NCBI GenBank assembly: GCA_023228145.1 | Contig: JALOBU010000034.1 | Location: forward strand, 1-33,718 | From: Bacteroidales bacterium | GTDB taxonomy: Bacteria > Bacteroidota > Bacteroidia > Bacteroidales > CAIWKO01 | Reading direction: 5' to 3' | DNA length: 33,718 bases | Shown: piece by piece, positions 1-9,291 of the stretch | Numbering within the stretch: position 1 is the first letter of the stretch | Layout: the number at the start of each line of letters is the position of its first letter | Translations under genes and position numbers: made by a program | Notes under the pieces: model-generated | The model's database searches: none | The model's input: only the letters and a program-made list of their open reading frames with translations | Told to the model about the DNA's origin: nothing

Positions 1-161
1 CTAAAAGCTTAATTGTCGAATTAGTTCACCTCTCTTTCTCTGGTTCTTCAGTAATAATTACAATAAAATTAAGTAAATTAAAAATCATTTTGCAAAACTA
101 ATGGCTTGTCGAAGGAGGCGGGGCTATTAATCAAATTCTACCAACCCACAGGGTTTCACCT
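1..161. other. Left-end intergenic region
   Basis: No gene, RNA or repeat that I can support. There is a short open frame from about 101 (MACRRRRGY) with no support. It lies downstream of purN on the minus strand. Confidence 0.5.
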
Positions 162-731
162 TTACATACCTAAAATCACTTTCTCAATTATTTCAGGAAA
201 ATATTTGTATTCCAATTGGTGAACCTTTTGTGCTATTGTTTCAGAAGTGTCTTCTTTTGTAACAAGACACCGCGCCTGAAATATTACCGCACCATCGTCG
301 TATTTTTCGCTCACAAAATGTATAGAAATACCCGTCTCCGTATCACCTGACTGGCGGACGGCCTCATGGACAAAATCGCCGTACATTCCCTTGCCTCCAT
401 ATTTTGGCAATAAGGCGGGATGAATATTTATAATTTTGTTTGGAAAAGCACGAATAATATTTTGTGGAATCAGCAACAGGAAACCCGCCAGCACAATAAA
501 ATCAATATTAAATTCTGACAATTTATCTAAAACCAAAGTGGTTTGTTTCAGTTCTGCCGAAGTAAAAATAAAACAGGGAATATCGTGTTTTTTTGCCCTT
601 TCAATCACAAAAGCATCTTTGTTGTTGGTTAATATCAACGAGACGTTGATGTTATTTTTGAAAGAAAAATAATTAATAATATTTTCAGCATTGCTGCCGT
701 TTCCTGAGGCAAAAATAGCGACATTTTTCAT
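162..731 (-). CDS. purN: Phosphoribosylglycinamide formyltransferase
   Basis: Transfers a formyl group from 10-formyl-THF to glycinamide ribonucleotide, the third step of purine synthesis, in the cytosol. The 189-residue product has the family's usual length. It shows the N-terminal phosphate-binding GNGSNAENI (residues 10-18), the catalytic NIHPALLP with Asn102 and His104, and the YDDGAVIFQ segment with the expected Asp at 145. I start it at the ATG at 731 because the protein then begins MKNVAIFASG, as the family does; an in-frame upstream start would add 11 unrelated residues. The ATG overlaps the TGA of the radical SAM gene (ATGA, 728-731), so the two are probably translationally coupled. 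It is the last gene of a minus-strand run. Confidence 0.95.
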   Translation of the reverse strand: MKNVAIFASGNGSNAENIINYFSFKNNINVSLILTNNKDAFVIERAKKHDIPCFIFTSAELKQTTLVLDKLSEFNIDFIVLAGFLLLIPQNIIRAFPNKIINIHPALLPKYGGKGMYGDFVHEAVRQSGDTETGISIHFVSEKYDDGAVIFQARCLVTKEDTSETIAQKVHQLEYKYFPEIIEKVILGM

Positions 732-1753
732 TGCGAAAATTTTTTCTTTAATCCTTCGCTGCAATTACAGCAAATATCGATGTTTTTACGTTCGGAAAAA
801 ACTTTTTGCCTGAATATTCTATAAGCATCACCCTTGCATATTTCATCCATCTTCTGATGAAAAATGTTTCCCATGGCGTATGAGGCGTTTTTATCAAAAC
901 AACAGGGAACGACATTTCCGTCCCACGTTATCACACAGGAGCTCCACATCCGAAAACAACGGTTGGGCAATGTGCTCTTGATTTTAATCTTTCCTTCTTT
1001 GTCTTTTGTATAACGTGTGTTTTTCTCCGTTAACCAGGCATCGGCATTGGCAAAATTTAACAACTGAATATCCTTAATCTTCACCGCGTCAACGCCAAGC
1101 TGTTTCCCTAACTTTTTAATTTCAAACACCTGATGCCGGTTTGCCCTTGTGAGCAAAAATTGAAGTTCAAGAAATGGGAAGCTTGATTTTGTTTTTTTTC
1201 TGGCTTCAACCATATTTTGAATACCGGAGATAACCTTATTGAAATCTCCTCCTTTTCTGTATTGCAGATATGTTAGAGCATCTGTTCCGTCAAGAGAAAT
1301 AATGAGTTTGTCAAGCCCCGACAGTATAAGCTGCCTTGACGTTGCATTGTCAAGAAAGTGGCCGTTTGTTGAAACCGCCACATAGAACTTTTTTGTTTTT
1401 GCATAGTGTATCATGGCCGACAAGTCCTCATTCAGAAAGGGTTCGCCCTGAAAATACAAGTTCATGTAAAAGCAACGTTCCGACAAACTATCTGTAATCT
1501 TTTTAAAATTATCAATTTGAAGCCTACCTTTTGGACGATTAAATTCCGGAAGACTCGTGAAACATTCGGGACAATGTAAGTTACAGGAGGTTGTTGGTTC
1601 AATGGAAACAAATGCCGGTTTCCCGGCATGATAATTTTTTTTAAACAAGGCCGCAAACCAATAAGACGTTACCAGCAATAAGTAGTTTGTGAATTTTTTC
1701 AGGGAGATAACTTTCAGCAAACGGAAAAAATCTTGTACCAGTTCCGTTTTCAA
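728..1753 (-). CDS. Radical SAM/SPASM domain protein
   Basis: A 341-residue radical S-adenosylmethionine enzyme of unknown substrate. The cluster motif is CNLHCPEC (Cys57, Cys61, Cys64). After a typical radical-SAM barrel (YFQGEPFLN, VSTNGHFL, ISLDG), the C-terminal part has a SPASM-like cysteine set: NRCFRMWSSC, VVPCCFD and ICCNCSEG, which could bind one or two auxiliary Fe-S clusters. The first 40 residues are hydrophobic and amphipathic and may touch the membrane. The start appears to be TTG, four nucleotides after the stop of the AI-2E-type gene, and the 3' end overlaps purN. SPASM proteins often modify peptides, but no precursor peptide gene is visible here, so a biosynthetic role in the envelope is equally possible. 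Fold is sure; function is not. Confidence 0.85.
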   Translation of the reverse strand: MKTELVQDFFRLLKVISLKKFTNYLLLVTSYWFAALFKKNYHAGKPAFVSIEPTTSCNLHCPECFTSLPEFNRPKGRLQIDNFKKITDSLSERCFYMNLYFQGEPFLNEDLSAMIHYAKTKKFYVAVSTNGHFLDNATSRQLILSGLDKLIISLDGTDALTYLQYRKGGDFNKVISGIQNMVEARKKTKSSFPFLELQFLLTRANRHQVFEIKKLGKQLGVDAVKIKDIQLLNFANADAWLTEKNTRYTKDKEGKIKIKSTLPNRCFRMWSSCVITWDGNVVPCCFDKNASYAMGNIFHQKMDEICKGDAYRIFRQKVFSERKNIDICCNCSEGLKKKFSQ

Positions 1754-1756
1754 GGC

Positions 1757-2851
1757 TCAGATATTTTTTGTGATACGCTTTATTACCGGGTATTGAATTA
1801 AAAACTCCTTTGCTATAATGCGAATAACAGTATATGTAGGAATTGCAAGCACCATTCCGAGTATTCCCGCAGTGCTTCCGGCTATCAATATCACGAGAAA
1901 AATTTCAAGCGGATGTGCCTTCACCACATTTGAATAAATAGTTGGCTGAAAGATAAAAGCATCAAGAACATTAATAACAATCAAAGGCCCGGTAACCTTC
2001 AAAAATACTATAAATAAATCAAAATGGTCACCGGCTTCAATGATTCCGGTGGAAGCAAACAGCATGGCAATTATCCAACCGATAATAGGGCCCACATAGG
2101 GAACAACATTCATCATCCCTGCAAAAATGCCGATCATCAGGGCGTTTTTAAAACCCATAATAGTCATGCAGACGGTAATAAGCGTCATAACAATCAACAA
2201 ATCGAGGCTTAGTCCCAAAAAGTACTTAGATAAAAGCCTGATAACCTTCAGGTAAATATGCTTAATCTCCGACTGAAGTCGAACCGGCGTTAAAAGCATA
2301 ATGGCTTTTATAAGCATTTTGTCTTGTTTTAAAAAGAAAAATGTAATAAAACCTATGGCAAAAACAGCAACTAAAAAGCTGCTTGCAAAGTTTATTATAG
2401 TTGTAGCCAAATCCTGAACATTGGTAATATTTACAAATGACATAACTTTATTGGAAATAACTTCTTCCAGGTTCTCACCTGTTTGCATAATACGGTTTTG
2501 TGCCAGGAAATTTTCAAGCCAGTCCACAGGCTCTTGTATTCCTTCAAGCAATAAGCTTTGGTCCATGGAAGATATTTTCGAAATTTGTTCTACCAGAAGA
2601 GGCACGACAAGTGCAAAGAAACCGAAAATCAACCCATAAATAACAAGCAAAGTAATGATGGCACTCAGGGTGTGTGGAAAATTTTTTTTGCCAATTCTGA
2701 TACGGTCTAAGAGATGTATCAACGGACGTCCCATAACCGACAGAACGGCGGCAACAAGAATATAAATAACTATTTTAGAAAAATACCAGACCAAAAAACC
2801 CACAACAATCACACTTAGGATTATAAGAAGCCATTTATTTCTTTTAAGCAT
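1757..2851 (-). CDS. AI-2E/PerM family (UPF0118) membrane transporter
   Basis: A 364-residue polytopic inner-membrane protein. Two hydrophobic segments lie close to the N-terminus (about residues 7-42), followed by a soluble stretch (about 60-150) and a cluster of helices from about 155 to 350. This is the pattern of the AI-2E transporter/PerM family. The family signature region is visible as MMNVVPYVGPIIGWIIAM. Members have been linked to AI-2 export, sodium/proton antiport and peptidoglycan or lipid-linked processes, so a substrate should not be assigned. It lies 47 nucleotides after the glycosyltransferase and directly before the radical SAM gene, apparently in one transcription unit. Confidence 0.88.
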   Translation of the reverse strand: MLKRNKWLLIILSVIVVGFLVWYFSKIVIYILVAAVLSVMGRPLIHLLDRIRIGKKNFPHTLSAIITLLVIYGLIFGFFALVVPLLVEQISKISSMDQSLLLEGIQEPVDWLENFLAQNRIMQTGENLEEVISNKVMSFVNITNVQDLATTIINFASSFLVAVFAIGFITFFFLKQDKMLIKAIMLLTPVRLQSEIKHIYLKVIRLLSKYFLGLSLDLLIVMTLITVCMTIMGFKNALMIGIFAGMMNVVPYVGPIIGWIIAMLFASTGIIEAGDHFDLFIVFLKVTGPLIVINVLDAFIFQPTIYSNVVKAHPLEIFLVILIAGSTAGILGMVLAIPTYTVIRIIAKEFLIQYPVIKRITKNI

Positions 2852-2898
2852 GTGGCATAGTATTTCGTCAAAATTAATGAAAAAGAATATATCTGGTA

Positions 2899-3972
2899 TT
2901 AAATTGTCTTTAAAATAATTTCTTCAAAAAGAGCGCTGTTGTTTTTAACATAAATTCCCGTATAATCATCTGTATGTTTCATTGCTACTTCCAAACAAAA
3001 ATCCTTCTGCTTTACAGAGTAATAGATTTTTTTTTCGGAAAAATATTTGGCAAGGTATTCCTGTTCCGGCTGCCCGGGGGTTGGAACAAGTATGGCTTTT
3101 TGGCCTGTAGCCGCCAAATCCATGATGGTGGAATATCCCGAACGTGCTATAAAAAACTCTGATTTCATCATATATTTTTGAATTTCGGAAGCAGGTAAAA
3201 AATTAAAAATCACAAGATTGTTTTCAGAGGTTTTTTCAATAGGTTCAGAAGGAACACCAAGAATTAGCACTGCTTTTTTATCAGACTTTTGCAGTTGTTT
3301 AAGAATAATTTGTTGAAATAGGGTGCGCTGGGGTTCTGGGCCGGAAAGAACTACACAGAAATCATATTCTTTTTTTTCAGAATATTCCTGTTTTTCCAAT
3401 GAAGAAAGTAAGCCTATAAAAAAAGAGTTCTTCGGAGGTTTGTATTTTCCTGATAATTCCCCTGCCAGTTTGAAATCACCGGGCAGGTCAGGAACCCAGC
3501 AAAAATTATATTTTAAAATAAAATAACGGTGAGCTGTTTTTAAAAAATTTTCAATGAAGGTATTTTCGCAAGCTGTTTTTATAAATAGCTGGTGTGTTAT
3601 ATAAATTGATTTTATTTTTTTATTCCAGAGGCCAAACCTGTTATCGGAGATAACAACATCGATGTCATAAAGTTTAATTATTTTTTTCAGCAGCCGATGT
3701 TCTGTAATTATTCCTATAAGGATTTTGGGAATCTGTAAAAGAATTTTGAGGGTGAGTTTTTCCCCTTTTGAGTATTTGATATTATAATCTTTAAAGTTTA
3801 CAATTTGTGTTTCGGGAAATGTGTTTTTAAGTAAAGCCAACGCACTGCCGCAGGCAGCGATAGTAATATTGTGGCCTTGAGTTTTTAAAAAATTAATTAT
3901 AGGAATACATCGGCTGGCATGTCCCAGGCCCCAGTTCAGCGGACAAACAAGCACATTTTTTTTTGTGGGCAC
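2899..3972 (-). CDS. MurG-like (GT28-type) glycosyltransferase
   Basis: A 357-residue glycosyltransferase of the GT-B fold. The N-terminus NVLVCPLNWGLGHASRC is the glycine-rich acceptor loop seen in MurG and diacylglycerol glycosyltransferases. The C-terminal half carries ARSGYSTIMDLAATGQKAIL followed by VPTPGQPEQEYLA, the nucleotide-sugar binding signature of this family. It has no signal peptide and is probably peripheral to the inner membrane. Bacteroidetes carry several such proteins besides true MurG, and this one sits outside any cell-wall cluster, so it is more likely to glycosylate a lipid or other envelope acceptor. The start is GTG, seven nucleotides after the TonB receptor stop codon, which suggests co-transcription. 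Confidence 0.82.
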   Translation of the reverse strand: MPTKKNVLVCPLNWGLGHASRCIPIINFLKTQGHNITIAACGSALALLKNTFPETQIVNFKDYNIKYSKGEKLTLKILLQIPKILIGIITEHRLLKKIIKLYDIDVVISDNRFGLWNKKIKSIYITHQLFIKTACENTFIENFLKTAHRYFILKYNFCWVPDLPGDFKLAGELSGKYKPPKNSFFIGLLSSLEKQEYSEKKEYDFCVVLSGPEPQRTLFQQIILKQLQKSDKKAVLILGVPSEPIEKTSENNLVIFNFLPASEIQKYMMKSEFFIARSGYSTIMDLAATGQKAILVPTPGQPEQEYLAKYFSEKKIYYSVKQKDFCLEVAMKHTDDYTGIYVKNNSALFEEIILKTI

Positions 3973-3979
3973 AATTTTG

Positions 3980-6382
3980 TCAGAAAGTTAAACTATACTG
4001 TATGGCGATATTTCGCGGCGCCTCAATAAAGCCCGGCCTTGTCATATACTCGGTATTCAGTAAATTATTTACGTGTATGCCTATACGTTGTGTTTCAGAG
4101 ATATCAAAGAGTCCGCGAAGATTCATTAAAAAATAACCCTTATCGTGTTCGTCTCTGTAAGCCTTAAGCCCGGGAAGAAGATCTGACGGTGCATAACCCG
4201 GAATCAAAGGCCCCTCGAAAGCCTTGTCAATATTTATTATATTGCTATTATATATCATGCCTATTCCAAGCGTAAAGAAGTGGAACGTTAAGTCAACATC
4301 GAGCTTAACAGAATGCAGATTCCTGTATTTTAAATATTTATTGTTTTCTGTTTTTGAGGTGTCAATCATCGGGTCATAATTTAAATCGATGGGATAAATA
4401 AAAGTATAACCTGCCAGTATTGTCAGAGGGAAGCCGAAAAAATTTCCTTGTCCTGTAAAGCTGAAATCAAGTCCGGTTACACGTGCGTGTCCGACATTTA
4501 AGGATTTAAATCCAATATCGTCAAGGGTGGCATATTGTGCTGTGTCGGGTTTATATATACCAAAAGTAAATTCCATCATGTCTTTATATTCAGTCCAAAA
4601 ACCTGCGGCATCCAGATAACCGTTCCAGTTTCCTGCCCTGAAACCGTATTTTATTCCAAGTTCAGCACTCCAGCCGGTTTCCGGCTTCAGCAGCTTATTA
4701 GGAAATAAATTTAACCCCCCCAGATTGGTTTTGATAAATTTTTCTGCGATAGAAGGGAAACGGTACCCCTGCCCGAAAGAGGCCCTGATAAATGTATATT
4801 TTGCCACTTCATAACTTACACCTGCCCTGAAAACCGGAGTAAGAGGCAATTTATGATTTTTGCCGTTGATTTTGAAAGAAATTGTTGATTCGGATTCAGC
4901 GGTATCAATCCGGTAATATTCACCCCTGATACCCAGTGATATAGAAAACTTTTTCCAGAACTTGGCATCATATTGCGCGTATATTGACAAATTAACACCA
5001 TCGTGCTTTCCAAATAATTCTGCTTGTGTATTGGAGTAACTTCCGGAAACACCGGCAGTCAGATTGTGTTTCCCTTTAAAATTATGTTGGTATTGATAGT
5101 CGCCGTAAACTAAATCAGCAATATTTGTTTTTCCGGTTGTATCACCAGGAAAAATATTTGCTGTTCTAAAATAACGTAATTTTAATGAATACTTGCTTCC
5201 TCTTTTGTTAAAGTACAAAAAATAAGGGTCAACATTCACACGGTATCCCCTGTTATGATTCACAGCGTCCGGGCGTTGCAAATAAGCTCCTGAGTCAGCA
5301 TTTTGCCATAAAAAGAATTCTGTGGCATCTGTGAACATGGAATTTGTGTTTAAACCAACAGAAAGCCCTTCAAATTTTTTTGAACGATATCTGAAGTTTG
5401 CATTTAATCTGGCACGGGAATGGGCATTAGGATAACGAAAGCCCTGGTCTTCATAAGCCTGTCCTCCGACTACTAAATCAAACTGTCCCATTTTTCTTAA
5501 ATGGGTAAATGTGATTCCTCCAAAGCCCGGATTTTTCACGCCAAGCAATGAAAGAGGGTTAACAAGTTTTGATATCAATGTGTTGGAATATCCGGGTTCA
5601 TATTCGTCCCACCATATCAGCTCTCGGCGTTGCGGGGCAAGGTAAACACCTTCGTTGATAATTATTTTTGTTTGTGGTTTGTCTTTTGGAAAGGCGGTTC
5701 TCATATTGATAACACCATTGAGCGCCGACGAACCGAATAATGCAGAAGAAGCTCCTTTAAGAACTTCAACCTGTGAAACATTTTCAATGGGCATAAAGTC
5801 CCATTTTGGATCTCCCGCATCTGCGGAAATCAAAGGCATATCGTCCATCATTACCAAAACACGGCTACCCGCTCCGTAACTATAGCCGCTTCCACCACGG
5901 ATACTTGGCTGCTCATCGTAAACATCCACACCGGGTATTTTGTTGATAACATCACTGATATTATTTGTATTCAGTTTTTCAATTTGTGCCGGTTTTAATA
6001 CTGACATTGATATGGTAACATCGGACAGTTTTTGTTCAAATTTGCCAGCACTGACAACAACGCCTTCAATTGCCATGGATTCTTCAAATAACTGTATATC
6101 TTCTACCCTTGTTTGCCCGGGCTTTAGTGTATAGGTGTTCACAACAGTTGCATAACCTATATACTTATATGTTACTTTTATTGTCCCGGGTTCAACTTTT
6201 AGTGAATATTTTCCATCAAAATCGGTAGCCACGCCTGTTTTTTCATCCAGAATAACATTAACCCCGGGTATGGTTTCTTTTGAATTGCCATTATAAACAG
6301 TGCCTTTAATAGTGGCCTGCTGGGCAATTGAATGTAATGAAAATGTAATGAAAAATAATAAAAGAAAGTATGTTTTTTTCAT
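3980..6382 (-). CDS. TonB-dependent outer-membrane receptor (copy B)
   Basis: An 800-residue outer-membrane receptor. The ATG at 6382 gives a clean signal peptide (MKKTYFLLLFFITFSLHSIAQ); the longer in-frame start adds 20 residues without signal character. After cleavage comes a carboxypeptidase-like regulatory domain (ATIKGTVYNGNSKETIPGVNV), then a plug with SGYSYGAGSRV and VEVLKGASSALFGSSALNG, and a long beta-barrel ending in aromatic SLTF, as outer-membrane barrels do. It is a close paralogue of the receptor just upstream; whole blocks such as FIRASFGQGYRFPSIAEK are identical. No susD-like partner follows, so the substrate is more likely a metal chelate, cofactor or peptide than a glycan. 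It heads a probable run into the glycosyltransferase gene. Confidence 0.93.
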   Translation of the reverse strand: MKKTYFLLLFFITFSLHSIAQQATIKGTVYNGNSKETIPGVNVILDEKTGVATDFDGKYSLKVEPGTIKVTYKYIGYATVVNTYTLKPGQTRVEDIQLFEESMAIEGVVVSAGKFEQKLSDVTISMSVLKPAQIEKLNTNNISDVINKIPGVDVYDEQPSIRGGSGYSYGAGSRVLVMMDDMPLISADAGDPKWDFMPIENVSQVEVLKGASSALFGSSALNGVINMRTAFPKDKPQTKIIINEGVYLAPQRRELIWWDEYEPGYSNTLISKLVNPLSLLGVKNPGFGGITFTHLRKMGQFDLVVGGQAYEDQGFRYPNAHSRARLNANFRYRSKKFEGLSVGLNTNSMFTDATEFFLWQNADSGAYLQRPDAVNHNRGYRVNVDPYFLYFNKRGSKYSLKLRYFRTANIFPGDTTGKTNIADLVYGDYQYQHNFKGKHNLTAGVSGSYSNTQAELFGKHDGVNLSIYAQYDAKFWKKFSISLGIRGEYYRIDTAESESTISFKINGKNHKLPLTPVFRAGVSYEVAKYTFIRASFGQGYRFPSIAEKFIKTNLGGLNLFPNKLLKPETGWSAELGIKYGFRAGNWNGYLDAAGFWTEYKDMMEFTFGIYKPDTAQYATLDDIGFKSLNVGHARVTGLDFSFTGQGNFFGFPLTILAGYTFIYPIDLNYDPMIDTSKTENNKYLKYRNLHSVKLDVDLTFHFFTLGIGMIYNSNIINIDKAFEGPLIPGYAPSDLLPGLKAYRDEHDKGYFLMNLRGLFDISETQRIGIHVNNLLNTEYMTRPGFIEAPRNIAIQYSLTF

Positions 6383-6660
6383 ATTGAAAGCATTTAAAAA
6401 GCATGCAAAATTAAAAATTATTTGACAACTATTTTTTCTCACAAAACGTTGAAAATAATATAGTTACGTGATTTTATGTTTTGTACATAAGGAGTGCTTA
6501 TTCTAAAAGCATTGATATTCCTGAGTTTTAGATACAAAAAGCCGTTTTTTCCCAGGCAGGTGTTTTTTTGTTAAAAATTCTTAAAAATTCTGTTTTGTCA
6601 TAAAACAAACGGCTAAATCTATTGAATTTTAGAAGACATAGCTCTTAGTTTTATTGATAA
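6383..6660. other. Intergenic region between the two TonB receptor genes
   Basis: No gene is seen in this 278-nt stretch. It contains an inverted repeat, AGCCGTTT at 6540-6547 and AAACGGCT at 6607-6614, separated by 59 nt of AT-rich sequence, and the direct repeat AAAAATTCTT at about 6574. The inverted repeat could fold into a long-looped stem but lacks a run of T and so is a poor terminator. The promoter box for copy B lies at its left end. Confidence 0.4.
6406..6413 (-). promoter_or_regulatory. Putative -7 box (TAATTTTG) of TonB receptor copy B
   Basis: Matches the Bacteroidetes -7 consensus TAnnTTTG, 23 nt upstream of the chosen ATG at 6382. No convincing -33 TTTG at the usual distance is seen. 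Confidence 0.4.
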
Positions 6661-9072
6661 TTAAAACCCAAGCGTATATTGTATAGCAATGTTAATTGGA
6701 GCTTCAACAAAACCGGGACGGGTCATATATTCCTGATTTAAAATGTTGTTGAGGAATACTCCAATTCTGTGCTGTTTTGAAATGTTAAATAACAACCTCA
6801 AATCTATCAAATGATATCCTTTATTGTTTTTATCTCTGTATTCTTTGAAACCAGGAAGAAGTTGTGTAGAGGACAGCCCGGGAATTAAAGGTTCTTCAAA
6901 CGCCTTATCAACTCTGATAATATTACTGCAATAGTTATACGCAACACCCAGAGTAAAAAAATGAATTTCTATTTCAAAATCTGCTTTCACAGAATGCTGA
7001 TAACGATATTTTAAAAATTTATCAATCTCTGTTGTGGCAGTATCTGATGCATCATAATCCAAATCAATAGGGTACATATAAGTGTATCCGATGATAAAAG
7101 ATGCCGGGAAACTGAATATAAGGCCTTTGCCGGTGATATTTGCATCTACACCGCATACAAGGGCGTGTCCAACATTAAGAGATTTAAACCCAATGTCATT
7201 GAGAGTTGCGTATTGAGCAGTATCGGGTTTGTAAACACCAAAAGTAAACTCCATCATGTTTTTATATTGAGTATAAAAACCTGCGACGTCAAGAAATCCC
7301 AGCCAGGTCCCGATTTTATAACCCTGTTTAATACCAAGTTCTGCGCTCCATCCAGATTCAGGCCGTAATTTGGTATTGGGAAAAATATTTAATCCGCCTA
7401 TGCTGGTTTTAATGTATTTTTCTGCTATGGATGGGAACCGATATCCTTGCCCAAAAGATGCGCGAATGAAAGTATATTCAGCAGGCTGATAATTTATTCC
7501 CGCCCTGAATACGGGCTCAATGGGAATTTCTATCGTATCTTTTTTGGTTTTTATAGAAAATGATGACTCGGATTCGTCTTTATCAATACGGAAATATTCT
7601 CCCCTTATACCTATTGATATCGACAACTTTTCCCAGAATTTGGCATCGAACTGTGCATAAATGGCTCCATTTAATCCGTGGTGACTTGTCTGATATAATA
7701 ATGCAGTGGACTGGCTGTAATTTCCGGAAATACCCGCTGTGAGGTTATATTTCTTTTTAAATAGGTGCTGATACTGATAATCTGCGTATATAACCTGCGA
7801 ATCATTATCTTTTGTGCTATCTGCCTTATCGTGATTTGTTTGCATGTAATACCTTAATTTAAGACTGTATTTACTACCCCGTTTGTTAAAAAACAACAGA
7901 TAGGGATCCAGATTAAAACGGTGCCCAATATTTGCTACGGGTGCATTGCTTTGTTTATAAATACCATCATCTCCGTTTGTCCAGAGAAAAAAGTTTGCTT
8001 TGTCCTGCATCATGTAATTAGTATTCAGTCCGAAAGACAACCCTTCAATTTTTTTAATCCTGTATCTTAAATTAACATTTGCCCTTGCGCGAGCTTCTCC
8101 GTCACCATAACGAAAGCTCTGGTTTTCATAAAGATTTCCACCTACTACCAGGTCAAGTTGTCCTATTTTTCTTGAATGAAAAAAACTTGCGCCTCCAAAC
8201 CCGGGGTTTTTTACGCCAAATAGCGACGCGGGATTTACAATTTTTGCCAAAACAGTTTGTTCATATTTATATGGTAAATTTTCGTCATACCACCATGCTG
8301 TTTCTATGCGCTTTGGATTTAAATATAATCCTGTGTTTATAATAATTTTTGTTTCGGGCTTATCTTTTGGATAGGCAGTTCTCAGATTAATCACTCCACT
8401 TAAAGCCGAAGAACCGAAGAGGGCAGAAGATGCACCCTTGATGACTTCGACTTGTGAAAGGTTTTCTATAGGAAGGTAATTCCATTTTGTATCCGCAGCG
8501 TCAGGCGAAAGCATGGGCATATCATCCACCAGTATCTGCACCCTGCTTCCGGCCCCGTAACTATAACCGCTGCCTCCGCGAATACTTGGCTGTGAGTCGT
8601 ATATTTCAACCCCGGACACTTTATTGAGTGCAGACATAATATTATTGGTATTCTGGTTTTCAATGCGTGAGGGCTTAATCACATCCATTGAAACTGTTAC
8701 GTCGGTTAATTTCTGTTCAAACTTACCCGCACTGACTACCACTCCTTCAATAGCTGTGGACTTTTCAAACATATAAATGTCTATTATTTTTGTTTCTCCG
8801 GTTTTAATTTCAAAAAGCTTAGTAACATTTCCATAGCCCAGCAGTTTAAAAACCAGTTTTACCGCTTTTCCCGGATGAACTTTAACAGAATATGAGCCGT
8901 CTATTTCCGAAATTATTCCGGTTTTTTCGCTTGTCAGTACGCTGACACCAGGAATGGTTTCATTTGTGTTTCCGTTATAAATAACTCCCCTAACGCTGGC
9001 TTCCTGTGCGTGAAGAATTCTGAAAGTTGAAAAAAGAAAAATAAAAACCAACAAAAATTGTTTGAGTTTCAT
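6661..9072 (-). CDS. TonB-dependent outer-membrane receptor (copy A)
   Basis: An 803-residue TonB-dependent receptor, paralogous to the gene at 3980-6382. The ATG at 9072 gives the signal peptide MKLKQFLLVFIFLFSTF and so on; 13 additional residues from an earlier start look untranslated. Domain order is signal peptide, carboxypeptidase-like domain (ASVRGVIYNGNTNETIPGVS), plug (VEVIKGASSALFGSSALSG) and barrel ending YTLGF. The two copies differ mainly in extracellular-loop-like stretches, for example around the WWYDENLP segment, as expected for tandem duplicates that diverged in ligand or phage exposure. A TAATTTTG -7 box sits at 9109-9116, matching one upstream of copy B, so each copy may have its own promoter. 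Confidence 0.93.
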   Translation of the reverse strand: MKLKQFLLVFIFLFSTFRILHAQEASVRGVIYNGNTNETIPGVSVLTSEKTGIISEIDGSYSVKVHPGKAVKLVFKLLGYGNVTKLFEIKTGETKIIDIYMFEKSTAIEGVVVSAGKFEQKLTDVTVSMDVIKPSRIENQNTNNIMSALNKVSGVEIYDSQPSIRGGSGYSYGAGSRVQILVDDMPMLSPDAADTKWNYLPIENLSQVEVIKGASSALFGSSALSGVINLRTAYPKDKPETKIIINTGLYLNPKRIETAWWYDENLPYKYEQTVLAKIVNPASLFGVKNPGFGGASFFHSRKIGQLDLVVGGNLYENQSFRYGDGEARARANVNLRYRIKKIEGLSFGLNTNYMMQDKANFFLWTNGDDGIYKQSNAPVANIGHRFNLDPYLLFFNKRGSKYSLKLRYYMQTNHDKADSTKDNDSQVIYADYQYQHLFKKKYNLTAGISGNYSQSTALLYQTSHHGLNGAIYAQFDAKFWEKLSISIGIRGEYFRIDKDESESSFSIKTKKDTIEIPIEPVFRAGINYQPAEYTFIRASFGQGYRFPSIAEKYIKTSIGGLNIFPNTKLRPESGWSAELGIKQGYKIGTWLGFLDVAGFYTQYKNMMEFTFGVYKPDTAQYATLNDIGFKSLNVGHALVCGVDANITGKGLIFSFPASFIIGYTYMYPIDLDYDASDTATTEIDKFLKYRYQHSVKADFEIEIHFFTLGVAYNYCSNIIRVDKAFEEPLIPGLSSTQLLPGFKEYRDKNNKGYHLIDLRLLFNISKQHRIGVFLNNILNQEYMTRPGFVEAPINIAIQYTLGF

Positions 9073-9108
9073 ATAAAAATTTTTATTTAGCAAAAAAATT
9101 TGAGAAGA

Positions 9109-9116
9109 CAAAATTA
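9109..9116 (-). promoter_or_regulatory. Putative -7 box (TAATTTTG) of TonB receptor copy A
   Basis: Same octamer as upstream of copy B, 36 nt before the ATG at 9072, fitting TAnnTTTG. Its place just upstream supports the shorter start. The -33 element is not clear. Confidence 0.4.
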
Positions 9117-9291
9117 TAAAAATGTATTCTAATTTTTAAATTTATAAAAAATGTAATTTGCCTGAAAAAGAAATGTAAAAAATTATTTAACTGATTAATA
9201 GGCATATAAAAGTTGGCAAATAAGACACAAAATTCCGTTATTTTATTAATTGTTTTGTAAAAATTTTTCTTAAAAAAATTAAAATCAGTAC

